Shown here: piece after piece, positions 18,115 through 25,334 of the stretch | Layout of the letters: each line of letters opens with the position of its first letter | Numbering within the stretch: the first letter of the stretch is position 1 | From: a virus | Length of the DNA: 29,783 nucleotides | Strand: one strand, 5' to 3' | Virus record (IMG/VR): IMGVR_UViG_3300021424_000170 | Span: 1 to 29,783 of that record | Notes under the pieces: model-generated | What the model saw: only the letters and a program-made list of their open reading frames with translations | What the model was told of the DNA's origin: nothing | Database searches by the model: none | Position numbers and translations under genes: made by a program

Positions 18115-21100
18115 TAAGAGCTGGATTGGTATTTGCCAGTTGATCTGGAACTTGATTGTCTTCTTCTAACGAAGCATTTTCTAAAGCAAATTCTTCATCT
18201 TCTTTTAAATCACCATATGACCTATTACAGAAGAAATCATATGGGTTTCCATATTTGTTCAATGCACTTACAAAAGTTCTAGTTTCTGCTGTATTGTCAT
18301 GTAGGATTTCTAAATTGCCATTGATTTCCCACCCGTGAATGCCTTCATATACTACATTGTCCAAATCTTGATATGCTCTTAATCCTGATAGACCATAAAG
18401 TATCCCACCACTGCCCGCATATAAGGCGGGGAGACTAGTGACGTTATGTATGGAATTTGTCCAAACAGTAGCACAAAAACCATCAACAATAGTTTTATCG
18501 GGATCAGTTATCTGATTCATTTTGGTGACATATGCTGGAGTATTTAATAAACATCTTTCACATCTACCAACGTATCGATTTAAAGTTGCATCAAATAGAT
18601 TTTCATTTATTTGAACACCTAATACAACGTTAATAATTGTGTTTGCTCTTGGATCTGGGCAATATGATTGAATCAAATATTTTATCCGATCTGTTGCACA
18701 AGGTAGTTTATAAAAACCACCAACTACTGTTGATATGGTTGGCGTAGCAGGAATAGTTATAGTTCTGTCTTTATCTGATTGAGGGAAAGCAGATGTATCC
18801 ATACTACTATCAAAATCTTTAATTGTCTGGTCTAACTCCTTATCAAAATTAGCTGGAACTGCACCGAAACCAGTTCTTTCTTTACCAGTTATTGGTACTG
18901 TGTTGACTGCCTTTTCAATACCTGAATATGTCTTAGATGCGTTATTAAAAGAAGGACCATTACCTACTTTTGGTTCTTTAAAATTGCCTAGTCCAGTTGA
19001 ATTTTTATCTACCTTGGTATTTTTTACAACGTCTCTAAGACCTTGTGGATAATAATCGGCATCATTTGCTGCACCCCCTCCTGCTGCAGTTTTTTGATAA
19101 TTTGTACTCTCTGACTTAGTAATACTGCCAGTAGTTAAAGATTTAGGAGTACCATCTAATTTTGAAGTATTCAAACCAAAATCCTTTTCTAGTCTTCCTG
19201 CAGAAGTACCAGGATTAATTACATTCCCTCTCGCTAGACTTAGACTATCTCCACTTACATTTTTATTCAAGTCTTGATTATAATTGACGGTATCCTTATT
19301 CTTTGTTTTTCCTTGCAAAAGATCCATAGTATCTTTAGATGTTTTTTCTGATCTTTGCTTTTGTGTTGTGTGAATAGCTTTTACATCGTCAGTAAATTGG
19401 CGTCTACTTTTACTTGTCTTAAACTGACCCATGTACTTTGGAGATACAGGACTTTTTGGCAATTGAAATTTTCTTGGCCGACTTTTATCCAAATCTAATT
19501 CAGTAATGTCTGCGACTGGTTTATCAAATGTTTTTTTGTCAAATTGAAATTGAGTTTTGTTATACAACTCTGACTCAGAAAGTGGTGAGTTTTTAAAACC
19601 AGGTGATGCTGATAGAACTAATCCATTTTGAGCCAATTCCTCTTTTGATGTTGAGGCTTTGATCATAGTTGTAGATTCAATCTTTCTTATAAATGGTATT
19701 CTAATCTGAGGTGGTTTTGTGCTTGAATAACCAGAACCAGCATCCTTAATCTGAATGCCAGTTAGTTTTCCTGCAGTAAGTATTGGAGAAACCTGTGCTG
19801 CTCTACCAGTGCCTTGACACTGTTGTATTGCTGTCAAAACATCGTTATTCTTATCCAGCATCAATTTATTAAATTTTGCATGATCAAATGTTGATGGTGG
19901 AGGATCAACAGATAAAGTTATTTTTTCAATGTTTTTATTAGATAATCCTATTCCTGGTTGTGTAATTTGAGTACCAGTCAATCTTCCATTAGTAATGATA
20001 CCAGTCGCTTGACAACGTACTAACGTTGGTGAAAAAGGCATCGATGCTGAAACCCGTGCAGTTGCATATTGAATTGATTTTCTAGTAAATTCATACATGC
20101 CATATAATGCTCCTCTATCTCTTATTCCATATCCAGCAATAGCTGTAACAGTGGCACCTGAATTACTTGTATAATTTGTATCTTTAGCAAAATCATTTCC
20201 ACTACCAGTTAATTTAATGTAGGCAGCATTGAATCCTCCTGTACTATCAAAACGATTTACTGCTTCAACCGTCCATCCGTTTAACGTTTGACCTGCAGCA
20301 ATTTGTCCTGATCCTGACGAGGGTTTTAACATATCTTGAATATCTGATACAACTATTGCAACTCCAATCCTTTGTGCTCTAGGAGTACTAGGAGATGGGT
20401 AGTAAAGATAAAAAACCTGTTGGTCTGAGAATGCTTCACCACCTTCAGAGTGATCTCCTCTATCTAATGAACCATATCCACTTCCATATGACAATATTTG
20501 ATCAATAGTCCATCTACTTTGAAATGATGATGTAGAATTATCATATACAGATTCTATTTTCATTCTTATCTTAGTACCACCTGCAAGTTTATAATCTTTA
20601 TAGACAACCAAATCTCTAGTTTGCCAACATGAACCTTGAGCAGATAAAAATGGTCTTGCAGTTCCAGATCCTAACCAAGCAGTCTGATATGGAGTGTTTT
20701 CCCATCGCATTCCTCTATAGCAATCTCCAGCATTAATACCAGTTTGTGCATTTCTAGTTGACCAAGATACCTGACCATTTTTTGTTAAAGTAATTGCCCA
20801 TCCTGCAGGATTGTTAGACCAATCACCACCAGGAGCATTTTCAAGTTCTACTTCGATATTAACAACTGTCGTCGCAGTTAAAACAAAAGAACCAGTGTGG
20901 GTTGATGAACCAAGAGGGATACCACCAACATGATTCTTCTTTGTAAACCAAGCAGGTCCTGTAGCAGATTTAATCTCTACAGATCCAGTATCGTCAAAAC
21001 CAAGTTCTACATTATATGTTCCTGCTGTTAGGGTTATAAGTTGGTGGATAATCCTCAGAGGTCTACCAGATAAGTTATTATTACGATTATTACACCATAT

Positions 21101-22999
21101 AGCATAATTATTTCCAAAAGTAGTCCAACTACTATGAGTCACTGCAAAAACACCACCAACAGTTTTTGGTTCTGCTAGTCTAAAACCAATAGGGACACCT
21201 CTCTTAACAACTCCTCTAAGAATGTTAGCAATTTGGATATAACCACAAGTATAGGTTATACCATTACGAACAAATCGAATTGGGAATGTTTGCCCTACAG
21301 CATATCCTGCATTACCAGATCCAATAACTCTTATAACTGTAATTTTAGTACCAGATCCCTCCGAATCTGTAAATTTCTGTGCTCTAATTAAAACTCTTAA
21401 ACCAGATCCACCTGTACCACCACGCGATGCACTTGATCCCTCAAAATTAAAAATTTGTTCAATACTATCAATACCAGAGTTTCCTGGAGACCATACACCT
21501 GTTGTAATTCTATTAACAATACCACTATCTCCATTTTGCTCGTCTGGTGGTAAACCAATTGTTGCATTTACAAAATTTTCATCTAATGCACTCTCGGCTG
21601 TTGTTTCTGCTGTAAATAATTTAAACCCATTCACAATAGCACCACACCCTGCTGCTGCCTGAGTAATATCCGTAAAACTAATAAATCCAACTCTGCGACC
21701 ATTCTGATCGCTGGCGACTTGTCTTAAATTTGCAGGAACATCTCCAGTTTCATTTGGAAATGGAATATCAAGTCCATACTCAAGTCCTGGAACTGGTAAT
21801 ACATCACCTGCTGAAACATTAGTAATTTTTAACTCTCTATCATTGTCGAATGTATCTCCATAGTATTGACGATACCCACGAATTTTTACCTCTACAACTG
21901 CAACTTTTTGATTGCTATTATTGAATACATTTACAGATCGAGTATAAACCTGCGTCTCTTGACCTGGTGGAAACTGATTTGTAAATGTCCCACCATTTCC
22001 ACTTGTCGGACCAAAGTTTGATGAAGATAATCCTATCCAATGTTCAAAGAATATCCACTCACCAGTAGTACCTCCATCACGAGTATATGCCATGGTTGCG
22101 GGACCAAAAAACAGTCCACCAGTATTAGCTCGGTTTCCTGCTCCACGAACCGTTGCATTTGCAAATCCAGGTGGACATGATGCTTGTTCTCTTACAAGAA
22201 GTCCCCTAGTATTAGTACCAATACCCCAGATAAGTGGATTTGAATTCTCATCGTCTGGACCAGTTAATTTACCATCTTGTGTTTCATACTCAACATAAGT
22301 TGCATCAGGAGATGTATCACAAGGAAAAGGAGTTTTTCTTGGAGTGTATACAATTCTTGGATAAGTAGCTGTCCCTTTCCCTGCAGGATAGGTCCCCGTT
22401 GTAAGAGTAATTGTCCAGCATATTGCATAACAAGGTCTTCCTGTCGCTTGACTTGAAGTATCCCACAAATATAAAAATGGTGTATCACTATAGTTTGCTT
22501 CAAAACTTAATTCACTTGGATAATGATCCCAATATCGATATTTCTTTGGATTTACTGTACCTGGTGATTGAAAAGTTCCTCTGCCTACATTAGTTTTCTG
22601 AGGACAAAGTTGATTTCTTTCCCACCAACTCATACTATCTAAGTTAAGTTCCTCATATAATTTTCCAGAATACTCCTGAGTATTAAGAGTACCATTAATT
22701 TCTGTTTCAGTATTTGCTGTATCCTCTCCTGCTGGTGATCCTGGATCTCCAGTTTTGGGATTTGGTGGTACTGCTGGTGCTCCAGGTGTTATACCACCAC
22801 CTAGATAAGTGGTCTGCGGAACTTCACACTTATCTTCATAATTATACATAACAGCATCTCTGTACCATCCAGGCACATTGATTTGTGATGTATCCCTCTT
22901 GGGAAACATCTCCTTACTCATAATTACACCAGTGCCATATCCTGGACGGGCTCTACCGTGAGGTCTATAGTCAGGACATGTTTTCTTATTACACGGCAT
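18110..22999 (-). CDS. 1,629-residue virion structural protein
   Basis: No single family was recognised; the size, composition and position before PAAR, gp25 and gp6 suggest a tail or baseplate fibre. A Cys-rich start (MPCNKKTCPDYRPHGRARPG) is followed by about 950 residues of beta-rich, Gly/Thr/Asn-rich sequence. Near residues 1000 and 1090 are units like those in the giant protein (ITNGRLTGTQITQPG; KDAGSGYSSTKPPQIRIP). Residues about 1100-1430 are Lys/Ser/Asp-rich and probably disordered. The last 200 residues form a compact-looking domain with CATDR, YCPDP and GRCERC cysteines and an aromatic C-terminal part. There is no Shine-Dalgarno; a CTAAATA late motif sits 29 bases upstream. Confidence 0.85.
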   Translation of the reverse strand: MPCNKKTCPDYRPHGRARPGYGTGVIMSKEMFPKRDTSQINVPGWYRDAVMYNYEDKCEVPQTTYLGGGITPGAPAVPPNPKTGDPGSPAGEDTANTETEINGTLNTQEYSGKLYEELNLDSMSWWERNQLCPQKTNVGRGTFQSPGTVNPKKYRYWDHYPSELSFEANYSDTPFLYLWDTSSQATGRPCYAICWTITLTTGTYPAGKGTATYPRIVYTPRKTPFPCDTSPDATYVEYETQDGKLTGPDDENSNPLIWGIGTNTRGLLVREQASCPPGFANATVRGAGNRANTGGLFFGPATMAYTRDGGTTGEWIFFEHWIGLSSSNFGPTSGNGGTFTNQFPPGQETQVYTRSVNVFNNSNQKVAVVEVKIRGYRQYYGDTFDNDRELKITNVSAGDVLPVPGLEYGLDIPFPNETGDVPANLRQVASDQNGRRVGFISFTDITQAAAGCGAIVNGFKLFTAETTAESALDENFVNATIGLPPDEQNGDSGIVNRITTGVWSPGNSGIDSIEQIFNFEGSSASRGGTGGSGLRVLIRAQKFTDSEGSGTKITVIRVIGSGNAGYAVGQTFPIRFVRNGITYTCGYIQIANILRGVVKRGVPIGFRLAEPKTVGGVFAVTHSSWTTFGNNYAIWCNNRNNNLSGRPLRIIHQLITLTAGTYNVELGFDDTGSVEIKSATGPAWFTKKNHVGGIPLGSSTHTGSFVLTATTVVNIEVELENAPGGDWSNNPAGWAITLTKNGQVSWSTRNAQTGINAGDCYRGMRWENTPYQTAWLGSGTARPFLSAQGSCWQTRDLVVYKDYKLAGGTKIRMKIESVYDNSTSSFQSRWTIDQILSYGSGYGSLDRGDHSEGGEAFSDQQVFYLYYPSPSTPRAQRIGVAIVVSDIQDMLKPSSGSGQIAAGQTLNGWTVEAVNRFDSTGGFNAAYIKLTGSGNDFAKDTNYTSNSGATVTAIAGYGIRDRGALYGMYEFTRKSIQYATARVSASMPFSPTLVRCQATGIITNGRLTGTQITQPGIGLSNKNIEKITLSVDPPPSTFDHAKFNKLMLDKNNDVLTAIQQCQGTGRAAQVSPILTAGKLTGIQIKDAGSGYSSTKPPQIRIPFIRKIESTTMIKASTSKEELAQNGLVLSASPGFKNSPLSESELYNKTQFQFDKKTFDKPVADITELDLDKSRPRKFQLPKSPVSPKYMGQFKTSKSRRQFTDDVKAIHTTQKQRSEKTSKDTMDLLQGKTKNKDTVNYNQDLNKNVSGDSLSLARGNVINPGTSAGRLEKDFGLNTSKLDGTPKSLTTGSITKSESTNYQKTAAGGGAANDADYYPQGLRDVVKNTKVDKNSTGLGNFKEPKVGNGPSFNNASKTYSGIEKAVNTVPITGKERTGFGAVPANFDKELDQTIKDFDSSMDTSAFPQSDKDRTITIPATPTISTVVGGFYKLPCATDRIKYLIQSYCPDPRANTIINVVLGVQINENLFDATLNRYVGRCERCLLNTPAYVTKMNQITDPDKTIVDGFCATVWTNSIHNVTSLPALYAGSGGILYGLSGLRAYQDLDNVVYEGIHGWEINGNLEILHDNTAETRTFVSALNKYGNPYDFFCNRSYGDLKEDEEFALENASLEEDNQVPDQLANTNPALI

Positions 23000-23004
23000 T
23001 TACA

Positions 23005-23352
23005 TTACAAACAATTATTCTCAAGACTATTTAGTCGTTCATATAGATCCGTTAACGTTGCCCCTAATGAAATATATTCTTTCCTATTCGGTGGACGATA
23101 TTGTAATCCATTCTTACTGACAAGTTCTTGCGTCACAAATTGCTCTAATCGATTAAATCGCTCTTCTATTTCTTTTTGTTGCGTAATTAATTCTTTCTCA
23201 AGATTATTCAACCTCTCAATTAGTTTCTTGATCAGTTCATTAATAATATCATGAGCAATTTCATTATCCTTTAAACGAAACTGTGTATTGTTCTTATTGA
23301 TTAATCTTACTAGTTCCGTAGGATAAATCTTAATATTCTCATGCTTGCCCAT
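23005..23352 (-). CDS. Coiled-coil hypothetical protein upstream of the large virion gene
   Basis: 115 residues from MGKHENIKIY. I chose ATG 23352 over the ATG pair at 23367/23364 because GGGGAG (23357-23362) lies four bases before it. Residues about 30-75 form a heptad-like helix (NELIKKLIERLNNLEKELIT, then a second Glu/Gln-rich helix), so it probably makes a coiled-coil oligomer. The end has ATLTDLYERLNSLENNC. It could be a chaperone or trimerisation partner for the fibre-like protein encoded next, but that rests on position alone. Confidence 0.75.
   Translation of the reverse strand: MGKHENIKIYPTELVRLINKNNTQFRLKDNEIAHDIINELIKKLIERLNNLEKELITQQKEIEERFNRLEQFVTQELVSKNGLQYRPPNRKEYISLGATLTDLYERLNSLENNCL
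23028..23034 (-). promoter_or_regulatory. Late-promoter-like CTAAATA before the 1,629-residue gene
   Basis: The minus strand reads CTAAATA, within the 3' end of the coiled-coil gene and 29 bases before the ATG at 22999. The same variant occurs at 24046-24052 and 24162-24168. It differs from TATAAATA in the first bases only. Confidence 0.45.
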
Positions 23353-23393
23353 AATACTCCCCATCATAATTCTTAATTCGCGCAGCGGTACGG

Positions 23394-23567
23394 TTACGCG
23401 CTGGTATCGTCCTTTTTGATAATAAATGACTCCCCATCATCCCCAATCTCATACTTCATTACATCACCCTCAATGAGACCTAACTCATCAATAATCTCCT
23501 GAGGGAACTCGATGAACAAGTCGCCCTCTGTAGTCTCCTGTACTTCTATAATAAACTTTCTGGACAT
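23394..23567 (-). CDS. AbrB/MazE-like small DNA-binding protein
   Basis: 57 residues, from ATG 23567 (AGGAG seven bases upstream) to TAA at 23394-23396. It begins SRKFIIEVQETTEGDLFIEF, then has PQEIIDELGLIEGDVMKYEI and ends in a charged strand. This is the swapped-hairpin AbrB/SpoVT layout: strand, P-(E/D)-x-(I/L) helix, L-x-x-GD turn, strand. Such proteins bind DNA as dimers, as transition regulators or antitoxins; no toxin partner is visible here. Its first codons overlap the end of the preceding 80-residue gene by 22 bases. It may regulate the late cluster, but its target is unknown. Confidence 0.75.
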   Translation of the reverse strand: MSRKFIIEVQETTEGDLFIEFPQEIIDELGLIEGDVMKYEIGDDGESFIIKKDDTSA

Positions 23568-23776
23568 TCTAATACTCCTGTTTGATAACTATACTCGTCT
23601 GTGAGAAATTTAGCAACTTCTTCTGCTTCTTTATATGTATCAAACATAAGAATTCCCTCATCTCCTTTTACACATGCAACTTCACCACTTTCCGAGTTAT
23701 ATTCCGATAACGGTAAATATGTCGGACCTTGCTTGAAGGGCGGTGAAATCATGATGATCCACTTCTCATTCTTCAT
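23546..23776 (-). CDS. Small hypothetical protein (76 residues)
   Basis: Not recognised. It reads MKNEKWIIMISPPFKQGPTY and then SEYNSESGEVACVKGDEGILMF, followed by a helix (TYKEAEEVAKFLTDEY). The alternation suggests a small mixed alpha/beta fold. I prefer ATG 23776, which has GAGAG five bases upstream, to ATG 23788, which would add MRVI. Either start lies close to or overlaps the end of the preceding gene (stop at 23766-23768), and the 3' end overlaps the AbrB-like gene. The three form a compact operon. Confidence 0.7.
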   Translation of the reverse strand: MKNEKWIIMISPPFKQGPTYLPLSEYNSESGEVACVKGDEGILMFDTYKEAEEVAKFLTDEYSYQTGVLECPESLL

Positions 23777-23984
23777 TATTACTCTCATTCATTATCTTTG
23801 CTAACTCTTTTGCTTCTTCTGCTCCTAAAATATCAAAGTTTGGTTCATGGGGCGGTCCCATACTCTCCCAAATCCTTCGTGCCTCAGCTTCATTCTGTGC
23901 AAAAATTGAGGCAAGTTTGATTTGTCTATCATTCTTATCAAGATAACGAATCCCATAAAGATTCGACGGCACGTAGTCAAGCAT
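23766..23984 (-). CDS. Small hypothetical protein (72 residues), first gene of the late small-gene cluster
   Basis: Starts at ATG 23984, preceded by AGGAAAAAATT, a reasonable ribosome site. It reads YGIRYLDKNDRQIKLASIFA, then a Glu/Ala-rich helix (NEAEARRIWESMGPP) and an acidic end. No domain recognised. It begins the leftward cluster that ends with the giant gene. Two late-promoter-like CTAAATA motifs (24046-24052, 24162-24168) and a GC-rich hairpin lie in its upstream region. Confidence 0.7.
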   Translation of the reverse strand: MLDYVPSNLYGIRYLDKNDRQIKLASIFAQNEAEARRIWESMGPPHEPNFDILGAEEAKELAKIMNESNNEE

Positions 23985-24015
23985 AATTTTTTCCTGGCGA
24001 AATTTTTTTTCCTGT

Positions 24016-24036
24016 GGGACCCCCTAGAGGGGACCC
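24016..24036 (-). other. GC-rich hairpin in the leader before the small-gene cluster
   Basis: Plus-strand GGG-A-CCCC, loop ctaga, GGGG-A-CCC: a seven-pair stem with one internal mismatch. On the minus strand it falls between the late motif at 24046-24052 and the ATG at 23984, so a late transcript would carry it in its 5' leader. It could protect mRNA 5' ends or limit read-through. It has no trailing U tract, so it is not a classic terminator. Confidence 0.45.
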
Positions 24037-24045
24037 TTCGAATAA

Positions 24046-24052
24046 TATTTAG
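24046..24052 (-). promoter_or_regulatory. Late-promoter-like CTAAATA before the small-gene cluster
   Basis: The minus strand reads CCTCTAAATATT. It lies 62 bases before ATG 23984 and is near-identical over 11 bases to the copy at 24162-24168 (CCTCTAAATATA). Confidence 0.45.
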
Positions 24053-24099
24053 AGGTCGATTGCAAGACTTTATAGCTTACATAGGACCCTTTTATTATA

Positions 24100-24155
24100 T
24101 ATACGGCCGCCCCCGACCCCGAAAACGCCCGCCACCACTGGGTTTTGGCGCGAGT
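24100..24155. other. GC-rich island in an AT-rich intergenic stretch
   Basis: The gene-free stretch 23985-24198 contains about 55 bases of strongly C/G-rich sequence between ATATATAC and the late motif at 24162. Parts can fold (CCAAAACCC against GGGCGTTTTCGG on the minus strand) with a bulge. It may be a terminator or boundary between early and late regions. No open frame was found in it. Confidence 0.35.
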
Positions 24156-24161
24156 TAGGTA

Positions 24162-24168
24162 TATTTAG
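24162..24168 (-). promoter_or_regulatory. Second late-promoter-like CTAAATA motif
   Basis: The minus strand reads CCTCTAAATATA, 178 bases before ATG 23984 and directly after the putative hairpin that follows the 58-residue gene. Its position fits a start of late transcription beyond an early-transcript end. Confidence 0.4.
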
Positions 24169-24190
24169 AGGGGAGCAATGACTGCCCCCC
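24168..24190 (-). terminator. Possible terminator hairpin after the 58-residue gene
   Basis: The minus strand reads GGGGGCA, loop GTCAT, TG-c-TCCCC, starting about eight bases after the TGA at 24199-24201. The stem has one bulge. The sequence after it is AT-rich (TCTAAATATA) but not a U run, so Rho-independent termination is uncertain. Confidence 0.35.
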
Positions 24191-24198
24191 AGTATAAC

Positions 24199-24375
24199 TC
24201 AGAACACCACTTCTGTCAAGTCCTGTCCATAACCCACAAGGATCTTCCCAGGGGAGGGGAGATTTTGTGAGGGTGCTTCAGTGTTATCGAACTGAGAAAG
24301 TACACGCAGGAGAGCATTACCGTCCTTGGCATAACGCAACTGGGTCATGGTACGTGGGGTGTTGAGATTCGTCAT
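24199..24375 (-). CDS. 58-residue hypothetical protein
   Basis: Starts MTNLNTPRTMTQLRYAKDGN and ends GQDLTEVVF before TGA. It shows no membrane segment or known motif; LRYAKDGNALLRVL is followed by a polar, Pro-rich turn (APSQNLPSPGKI) and a final strand. There is no Shine-Dalgarno; the leader is CCAACAAATCT, like other genes of this block. Codon use and GC match the early-type block to its right rather than the late genes to its left. A second ATG at codon 10 is also possible. Confidence 0.6.
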   Translation of the reverse strand: MTNLNTPRTMTQLRYAKDGNALLRVLSQFDNTEAPSQNLPSPGKILVGYGQDLTEVVF

Positions 24376-24396
24376 AGATTTGTTGGGGAAAGTACC

Positions 24397-24451
24397 TGTG
24401 GAAAAAGTTAATTAGTTTTCCACAAGAAACCAAAAACTTGTGGAAAACTAA
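24397..24451. repeat. Three TTTTCCACA 9-mers forming alternative hairpins
   Basis: TGTGGAAAA at 24397-24405, TTTTCCACA at 24416-24424 and TGTGGAAAA at 24439-24447. Arms 24412-24426 and 24437-24451 form a perfect 15-base inverted repeat with a 10-base loop. The middle arm can instead pair with the first copy (nine pairs). The block lies 32 bases after the stop of the 104-residue gene and 21 bases before the next ATG. It could terminate or attenuate transcription. TTTTCCACA also equals, as I recall it, the cyanobacterial DnaA-box form. Confidence 0.6.
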
Positions 24452-24483
24452 GGTGCTTTTAGTGTCATCACCAGGACAGAAGA

Positions 24484-24798
24484 TCATGCCAGACGCATAC
24501 CTGAGAAGAACGGAATAGGGGCACCGTTGTAGTTAACGAACCACTGGAAGTTCTTCGAGAAGACATACTCGCCAGGGCAACCAAAGGCACCCAGGATAGC
24601 ATTGAGGCGCGATTTTGTGGTGTTTGATTGCCAACCACCATCGAACAATTCGATCCAGGTTTCACCAATCCGAGCGATCAGATTACCATGCAGATAGACA
24701 TCAGAACAGTCGCTATATGTGACCACCTGAGTGTTACCTGTCCGAAGATCTTTGTGCTCAGCGATGGCATCATTCATCTTGGTTTCGATCTTACGCAT
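24484..24798 (-). CDS. 104-residue hypothetical protein behind a strong sigma70 promoter
   Basis: Reads MRKIETKMNDAIAEHKDLRT, then QVVTYSDCSDVYLHGNLIARIG, ETWIELFDGGWQSNTTKSRLN and FSKNFQWFVNYNGAPIPFF. The pattern is a helix followed by a beta-sheet core (LHGNLIA...W.....GW.S..TKSRLNA). I recall similar short phage proteins of unknown function. The frame is open further upstream to TTG 24894, but that codon sits in the -35 box at 24889-24894, so the usable start must be downstream; ATG 24798 is the first ATG. No Shine-Dalgarno precedes it. Confidence 0.72.
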   Translation of the reverse strand: MRKIETKMNDAIAEHKDLRTGNTQVVTYSDCSDVYLHGNLIARIGETWIELFDGGWQSNTTKSRLNAILGAFGCPGEYVFSKNFQWFVNYNGAPIPFFSGMRLA

Positions 24799-24865
24799 GA
24801 GAGGCGATTGTGAAGGGGTTTGTGATGGCGGGGGATGGGGTTGTTTCCCTCCCTCCGATGCACTC

Positions 24866-24894
24866 AATATAGGACGGATGGAGGGGTCTGTCAA
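24866..24894 (-). promoter_or_regulatory. Near-consensus sigma70 promoter (cassette A)
   Basis: The minus strand has TTGACA (24889-24894), 17 bases, TATATT (24866-24871). Upstream of it are TGATC nine bases before the -35 box, and a CTTATCcctatGATAAG-type inverted repeat (about 24915-24931). These two upstream elements recur at cassette B. It drives the 104-residue gene with a leader of about 65 bases. Confidence 0.75.
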
Positions 24895-24952
24895 GCGATT
24901 TCAGATCAGCAGTGCTTATCATAGGGATAAGGTGATTTTATGAGTCTGAGTC

Positions 24953-24981
24953 TTGACAAATGAGCGAAGTTGTGATACAGT
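24953..24981 (+). promoter_or_regulatory. Possible divergent sigma70 promoter on the plus strand
   Basis: TTGACA (24953-24958), 17 bases ending TGA, then TACAGT (24976-24981), giving an extended -10. No plus-strand gene is convincing downstream, so the product would be antisense to the small genes at 25059 onward, or a short non-coding RNA. An AT-rich run (about 25048-25072) and two TGTGGAAA 9-mers follow it. Confidence 0.4.
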
Positions 24982-25058
24982 GAAGACTTAACTTGCATCT
25001 CTGAGTGTACTTAACTGAGACATTTCTTGAGAGACATAAAACACGCACATATATTTTT

Positions 25059-25238
25059 TTAGGTATTTTTTAGTTGTGGAAATTGTGGAAAACTTTTTAC
25101 ATCTTGCTGAGAATCTTTGTAGAGTTTAGCATCAAGTTTGTCGAGGTATTCATCATGGGAGAGTTGTTCTTCAACACAGAAACAATCACGGTATTCAGGA
25201 TAAAGTTCTTGGTACAGTTTGTCGGTGTTCATGATCAT
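25059..25238 (-). CDS. 59-residue acidic hypothetical protein
   Basis: Begins MIMNTDKLYQELYPEYRDCF; ATG 25238 or the in-frame ATG at 25232 could be used. The middle is charged and helical (EEQLSHDEYLDKLDAKLY) and the end reads KSFPQFPQLKNT before TAA 25059-25061. Its first ATG overlaps the stop of the 32-residue gene (ATGA), so it is the last member of the 37/32/59-residue operon. The FPQFPQ codons contain two tandem TTTCCACAA sequences, linking the coding end to the 9-mer repeats discussed separately. No family recognised. Confidence 0.65.
   Translation of the reverse strand: MIMNTDKLYQELYPEYRDCFCVEEQLSHDEYLDKLDAKLYKDSQQDVKSFPQFPQLKNT
25075..25092. repeat. Two tandem TGTGGAAA(A/T) 9-mers
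   Basis: TGTGGAAAT (25075-25083) directly followed by TGTGGAAAA (25084-25092). The second is identical to the three 9-mers at 24397-24447; the first differs at its last base. They lie inside the last codons of the 59-residue gene, beside an AT-rich run. Confidence 0.5.
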
Positions 25239-25333
25239 TTGGTTCTGTTGGTTGGTTTAGCGTTGAAGAGGATGATACGAACGGGAAGTGTATTTTTGCG
25301 AATCATGTTGGTCTGACGTTGTGCACGAGACAT
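25235..25333 (-). CDS. 32-residue basic peptide
   Basis: Starts at ATG 25333 (MSRAQRQTNMIRKNTLPVRI) and ends NAKPTNRTK. The start is supported by AGGAG about nine bases upstream, one of the few clear ribosome sites in this block. Its ATG comes one base after the stop of the 37-residue membrane peptide (TGACATG), and its own stop overlaps the next ATG (ATGA). Lys/Arg-rich with a hydrophobic centre (VRIILF), it could bind nucleic acid or a membrane. The function is unknown and the product is short, so confidence is moderate. Confidence 0.55.
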   Translation of the reverse strand: MSRAQRQTNMIRKNTLPVRIILFNAKPTNRTK

Positions 25334-25334
25334 G

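Noticed and set aside
24799-24894. Upstream extension of the 104-residue gene to a TTG at 24894 (Pro-rich N-terminus)
   Set aside because: That start lies inside the -35 box of a near-consensus promoter that drives the gene.
25074-25316. 80-codon hydrophobic plus-strand frame downstream of the plus promoter
   Set aside because: It lies opposite two minus-strand genes with coupled starts and one good ribosome site, and has no ribosome site of its own.
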